DNA from: UMGS1519 sp050951095
GTDB lineage: Bacteria > Actinomycetota > Coriobacteriia > Coriobacteriales > Eggerthellaceae
Length of the DNA: 64,000 bases
Direction: 5' to 3'
Assembly: GCA_050951095.1 (NCBI GenBank)
Contig: JBMNIQ010000003.1
Span: 248,001-312,000 of the forward strand
Below, piece by piece: positions 60,787-64,000 of the stretch. Each line of letters begins with the position of its first letter. Position 1 is the stretch's first letter. The notes below the pieces were generated by a model, which made no database searches, had not been told where the DNA came from, and saw only the letters and a list, made by a program, of their open reading frames with translations. The translations under genes and the position numbers were made by a program.

Positions 60787-62103
60787 CTACATACGCAGAG
60801 CGGCGGTAAAGCCAGCCCAGGACAGCGGGTCCGTGTTGCGGACCTTAGCGCCAAACGTGGGGGCATGCACGTACGTCGTGCCGCCGGCTACGCAGGCGAT
60901 GCCCACATGGCCGGAACGATACAGGACATCGCCGCGTGCTGCAGATGAAACAGCCATGACGCTCTTCGCCTGAGCGTAGATGGACTCCGTGTAGTGGGGC
61001 AGGGAAATACCGATCTGCCCGTAAGCCCATTTCACCAAGCCGGAGCAGTCGAACGAGTTCGGGCCTTCAGCGCCCCAGACGTACGGGCAGCCAATCTTGC
61101 TTTCAGCATAGGAAGCTGCTGCAGGGTGCGTACCGCCCGAGCTGCTGCCGCCGGAATTCGAGTTCGAGTTGCTACCGGAGTTGGAATTCGAGTTGCCGCC
61201 CGAATTCGAGTTCGAGTTTCCGCCGGAGTTCGAATTCGAATTCGAGTTTCCACCGGAATTCGTGTTCGAATCCGTGCCGGAGTTCGAGTTGCCGCCGGAA
61301 TTGCTATTGGTATTCGAGTTGTTGCCGGAATTCGAGTTCGAGTTGTTCGAATTGCCATTGCTGTTCGAATCGCTGTTCGAATTGCTTGCAGCGGCCTGGC
61401 GGGCAGCTTGGCGCTGTGCCTCTTCCTCAGCTGCCTTCTCCTGCGCAGCCTTGGCCTGAGCTTCCTGAGCCTTCTTCTTCTGGGCGGACGTCAAGGACGC
61501 ATACTTCGTCTGCAACGTCTTCGTGGTCGCAGCGGCAGATTCCGAAGCTTCCTTTGCGCTCTGCTCAGCAGTGGCAGCGGCCTGCTCCTGCTTGTCCAGC
61601 TCGACCTTCTGGTCTTCGACTTCCTGACGCAGGTCCTTCGTCTTCTTGACGAGTTCCGCATCCTGCTCGTTCATGTCGCTCAGAAGATCCCAGTTCGTTG
61701 CGAATTCCTCGAACGTCGTGGAACCCAGCAGCAGATCCAGGAACGAGGAGTTGCCGGTGCGGTACATCTCGCGTGCGCGGGTACCGAGCTTGTCCTGATA
61801 CTGGGAAATCTGCTTCGTGGCAGAGTCGATTTTCTTTTGGGCCTTATTTGCCGCATCCGTTGCAGCCTGATGGTCCTCTTGAGCCTTATAGTATTTATCG
61901 GAAGCAGCTTCCAGGTCAGCCTGAGCATTCACGAGCTCCTTGCTGACTTCGTCAGCCTGAGACTGAAGATCGCTTGCCTCCTGCTTCAGTTCAGAAGAGG
62001 ACTTTGCATATGCCATGGACGGAACTGCAAAAGAAGCCACGCAGAACGTGGCGGCTCCTCCGAGAAATGTGCGTCGATTCAGCGTACGAGTACGCTCTAC
62101 CAT
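60787..62103 (-). CDS. Exported NlpC/P60 peptidoglycan endopeptidase with coiled coil
   Basis: This 438 aa protein has a signal peptide with the twin-arginine motif NRRTFLGG (Arg10-Arg11), then a PcsB-like coiled coil (about 34-235). An Asn/Ser/Gly low-complexity linker spans about 240-325. The NlpC/P60 domain at 345-438 has Cys353 (DCSG), His399 (GHVGI) and His413 (HAPTF), the catalytic triad. It would cut stem-peptide bonds in peptidoglycan. The ATG at 62103 is fixed by AAGGAGG upstream. Its N-terminal plan is shared with the protein at 17535-18689. Confidence 0.9.
   Translation of the reverse strand: MVERTRTLNRRTFLGGAATFCVASFAVPSMAYAKSSSELKQEASDLQSQADEVSKELVNAQADLEAASDKYYKAQEDHQAATDAANKAQKKIDSATKQISQYQDKLGTRAREMYRTGNSSFLDLLLGSTTFEEFATNWDLLSDMNEQDAELVKKTKDLRQEVEDQKVELDKQEQAAATAEQSAKEASESAAATTKTLQTKYASLTSAQKKKAQEAQAKAAQEKAAEEEAQRQAARQAAASNSNSDSNSNGNSNNSNSNSGNNSNTNSNSGGNSNSGTDSNTNSGGNSNSNSNSGGNSNSNSGGNSNSNSGSNSNSNSGGSSSGGTHPAAASYAESKIGCPYVWGAEGPNSFDCSGLVKWAYGQIGISLPHYTESIYAQAKSVMAVSSAARGDVLYRSGHVGIACVAGGTTYVHAPTFGAKVRNTDPLSWAGFTAALRM
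61137..61390 (-). repeat. Low-complexity tract coding the Asn/Ser/Gly linker
   Basis: The DNA is built from variations of a 12-24 nt unit containing GAATTCGAGTT, coding NSNSGG-type repeats. Such tracts are prone to slippage, so linker length may vary between strains. Confidence 0.75.
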
Positions 62104-62718
62104 AGAAACCTCCTTGGTTGAGCATGTGTGAAGTGATTTACGCATCGATGGCAATACTACCAGAAACACAAGCAAGTTCGCATGCGGTGGAGCGGACGGA
62201 GGGCATTGACTTCGGTAATCCCAGTTCAGAAGCTTAAATTAAATGATTCTGAGAAAATTGAAGCGCGGAATTTTGGGGATAAGAAAACATATCCACAAGA
62301 TGTAGTGGTCGAATTCTAATAGAAATTGCTGAAAAGCGGCTGAAACCACATCTCCTTCACGAGTTCGTCATGCTTCGCGGATGGAATTTTGCGAAACAGC
62401 GCGATTGGGAAACAAGCGATCGAGATGCGGCTCGTGTCGGAATATGCCGGCAATCTCTGGCAATGATACATACATATATATGTAAGGATTCTCGAATCAC
62501 TACGCTCTAACAGAAGGGGTGGCCGGCGCCGTCGTGTTGTGCAGGCAGGGGGTGCGATACGGCGAAATTCGCAAAAAAATATTTTGGGAAAATTGCCCTC
62601 ATTTACTGCAAAAACTGAAAGATTGAAATCTCAGGTGTATCATAATCGCAGGTCAAAGGCTTACTGAAGCCTGGAATGCGGAGGAATCATGTAGATACGC
62701 CCGGGGGCGTGTAGGGCG
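62104..62718. other. Long gap without a gene
   Basis: This stretch of about 0.6 kb is AT-richer than the rest, and no coding frame over 60 codons or RNA gene is recognisable. It holds an isolated ATATCCACA near 62290, a CATATATATG palindrome near 62474, A/T runs around 62570-62590, and a GGAGG site followed by ATG TAG (62689-62694). Confidence 0.5.
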
Positions 62719-62747
62719 TTGACACTGAGGAAATCCTAACGTATTAT
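62719..62747 (+). promoter_or_regulatory. Consensus promoter of the tRNA-tuf unit
   Basis: TTGACA, a 17-nt spacer and TATTAT, the best sigma-A promoter in the window. Start is expected near 62754, about 67 nt before tRNA-Tyr. Confidence 0.8.
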
Positions 62748-62820
62748 CCTCTTGCTCGATTCTTCGGAGGAAGCAATCGAGAGGTAGCTTGACAATTGCA
62801 CATGGTTAGGCGCATCAAAT

Positions 62821-62904
62821 GGGGATGTGGCACAGCGGCAACTGCGGCGGACTGTAAATCCGCTCTCTCTGAGTTCCCTGGTTCGAGTCCAGGCATCCCC
62901 ACCA
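62821..62904 (+). tRNA. tRNA-Tyr (anticodon GTA)
   Basis: 84 nt with acceptor GGGGATG/CATCCCC, a class II long variable arm, anticodon stem-loop GCGGACTGTAAATCCGC with GTA, T-loop TTCGAGT and encoded CCA. It is first in a three-tRNA set. Confidence 0.95.
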
Positions 62905-62909
62905 CTTTT

Positions 62910-62985
62910 GCCCGTGTAGCTCAGTCGGTAGAGCACTTCGTTGGTAACGAAGAGGTCACCGGTTCAAGTCCGGTCGCGGGCTCCA
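62910..62985 (+). tRNA. tRNA-Thr (anticodon GGT)
   Basis: 76 nt: acceptor GCCCGTG/CGCGGGC (one G-U), anticodon stem CTTCG/CGAAG with loop TTGGTAA, T-loop TTCAAGT, encoded CCA. It lies 5 nt after tRNA-Tyr. Confidence 0.95.
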
Positions 62986-63002
62986 TTACGTTAGATGGAA
63001 AT

Positions 63003-63079
63003 GGCGGTGTAGCTCAGTTGGTCAGAGCACACGGTTCATACCCGTGGCGTCACTGGTTCGAATCCAGTCACCGCTACCA
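63003..63079 (+). tRNA. tRNA-Met (anticodon CAT, elongator)
   Basis: 77 nt: acceptor GGCGGTG/CACCGCT, anticodon stem CACGG/CCGTG with loop TTCATAC, T-loop TTCGAAT, encoded CCA. It lacks the three G-C pairs and the C1xA72 mismatch of an initiator, so it is the elongator. It is followed by tuf. Confidence 0.92.
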
Positions 63080-63176
63080 TTGATTATCATCGCTCGCCGC
63101 ATGGCGGGCGTTTATCCATTTATATAGGCATTATTCGCATACTGCGAAATCCTTTGATTCCTTTGAGGAGGAAATA

Positions 63177-64000
63177 ATGGCTAAGGAGAAGTTCGAGCGC
63201 ACTAAGCCGCATGTGAACATCGGCACCATCGGTCACGTCGACCACGGCAAAACGACCCTGACCGCAGCCATCACCAAGGTTCTCTCCGAGACCGAGGGCT
63301 GCAAGGCTGACTTCACCGCTTTCGAGAACATCGACAAGGCTCCCGAAGAGCGCGAGCGCGGCATTACGATTTCTATCGCTCATGTTGAGTATGAGACCTG
63401 GGAGCGTCACTATGCGCACGTTGACTGCCCGGGCCATGCTGACTACGTCAAGAACATGATTACCGGCGCTGCTCAGATGGACGGCGCTATCCTGGTTATC
63501 GCTGCTACCGACGGCCCGATGGCTCAGACCCGTGAGCACATCCTGCTGGCTCGTCAGGTCGGCGTGCCTTACATCGTTGTCTTCCTGAACAAGTGCGACA
63601 TGGTTGACGACGAAGAGCTCATTGAGCTCGTTGAGATGGAGACCCGTGAGCTCCTCTCTGACTACGATTTCCCCGGAGATGACCTGCCCGTCATCAAGGG
63701 CTCCGCACTGGGCGCCCTGAACGGCGAGGAGAAGTGGGTCGAGTCCGTCCGTGCACTGATGCACGCTGTTGACGAGTACATCCCCACCCCGGAGCGCGAC
63801 GTCGACAAGCCCTTCTCTATGGCTATCGAGGACGTTATGACCATCACCGGCCGCGGCACCGTTGCTACCGGCCGTGTTGAGCGTGGCGTTCTTCACATGG
63901 GCGACGAGCTGGAGATCGTTGGCATCAAGGATACCCAGAAGACCGTCGTTACCGGCATCGAGATGTTCCGCAAGCTGCTGGACGAGGCTCAGGCCGGCGA
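63177..64000 (+). CDS. tuf: Elongation factor Tu, 5' part (cut by window end)
   Basis: EF-Tu carries aminoacyl-tRNA to the ribosome. The 274 residues seen include the P-loop GHVDHGKT (19-26), the switch and G motifs DCPGHADY and NKCD, and the start of domain 2. AGGAGG precedes the ATG. It lies behind three tRNA genes, as in E. coli tufB, and not in an rpsL-rpsG-fusA-tuf operon. In such arrangements rpmG, secE, nusG and rplK often follow; that part is outside the window. Confidence 0.98.
   Translation, partial: MAKEKFERTKPHVNIGTIGHVDHGKTTLTAAITKVLSETEGCKADFTAFENIDKAPEERERGITISIAHVEYETWERHYAHVDCPGHADYVKNMITGAAQMDGAILVIAATDGPMAQTREHILLARQVGVPYIVVFLNKCDMVDDEELIELVEMETRELLSDYDFPGDDLPVIKGSALGALNGEEKWVESVRALMHAVDEYIPTPERDVDKPFSMAIEDVMTITGRGTVATGRVERGVLHMGDELEIVGIKDTQKTVVTGIEMFRKLLDEAQAG

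Noticed and set aside
61169..61459. Open frame on the plus strand coding Glu/Phe/Pro repeats
   Set aside because: It is the complement of the Asn/Ser linker tract of the NlpC gene and has no domain or ribosome binding site.
62290..62298. DnaA-box-like ATATCCACA
   Set aside because: Single copy, one mismatch, with no dnaA, dnaN or box cluster nearby, so not an origin.
62821..63079. tRNA cluster as a phage attachment site
   Set aside because: No integrase, no duplicated tRNA end and no foreign genes follow; tuf follows directly.
1..64000. CRISPR arrays, insertion sequences or prophage genes
   Set aside because: No regularly spaced repeats, transposase, integrase or phage structural genes were seen on either strand.

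Overview
The window is a continuous stretch of a high-GC (roughly 60 % by eye) actinobacterial chromosome, most likely from the class Coriobacteriia (Eggerthella/Slackia-like). The reasons are the actinobacterial order alaS-ruvX-mltG-aroE-aroC-aroK-aroB, a Veg gene beside rsmA (a Firmicutes-like arrangement), a giant double-ATPase 2-hydroxyacyl-CoA dehydratase activase, DUF4013 and DUF2804 proteins, and heavy use of GTG/TTG starts. There is no prophage, insertion sequence, CRISPR array or rRNA operon. Assignment to a genus is not possible from the sequence alone.

Layout: 1-8.7 kb holds the 3' end of glmS, then acpS and nnrD, ligA, a universal stress protein, tlyA, serC, a CDF metal transporter and an FlK-like hot-dog thioesterase. 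8.8-17.4 kb holds a UPF0210 protein divergent from a TetR-activase-rsmI-YgjP run whose genes overlap. 17.5-25.9 kb holds a secreted coiled-coil wall hydrolase, metG, the divergent ilvA/ridA pair, tatD-flavoprotein-rsmA, a tiny XRE repressor antisense to the rsmA end, and veg. 26-32.3 kb holds tRNA-Ala, galU, a homocysteine-methyltransferase-like protein with degraded zinc ligands, a DUF2804 protein, a probable 6S-type RNA, rarA and a DUF948 protein. 32.3-43.6 kb is a one-direction run: AI-2E transporter, alaS, ruvX, mltG, yqeG-like, aroE, aroC, aroK, an aroB-like gene and a small alarmone synthetase.

45-54.6 kb is the S10/spc ribosomal protein cluster from rplB to adk. rpsJ-rplC-rplD-rplW are missing from its front and map-infA-rpmJ-rpsM-rpsK-rpsD-rpoA-rplQ from its back. 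Several spacers inside it carry strong hairpins. 54.6-57.4 kb holds a large membrane protein and an orphan Vsr endonuclease. 57.5-62.1 kb holds a type Ic aspartate aminotransferase, PutP and a Tat-type NlpC/P60 wall hydrolase. After a 0.7 kb stretch with no gene, a consensus promoter drives tRNA-Tyr, tRNA-Thr, tRNA-Met and tuf, which the window edge cuts.

Functional themes: translation and ribosome maturation (tlyA, rsmI, rsmA, metG, alaS, ribosomal proteins, tuf), wall remodelling (glmS, mltG, two coiled-coil hydrolases, galU), chorismate synthesis, and IlvA paired with RidA, which clears IlvA's reactive enamine product. The most unusual observations are an AroB homologue that has lost almost every catalytic and zinc residue while sitting in an otherwise intact aro operon, several genes whose -10 box lies 6-8 nt before the start codon (predicted leaderless mRNAs), and structured spacers inside the ribosomal protein cluster.
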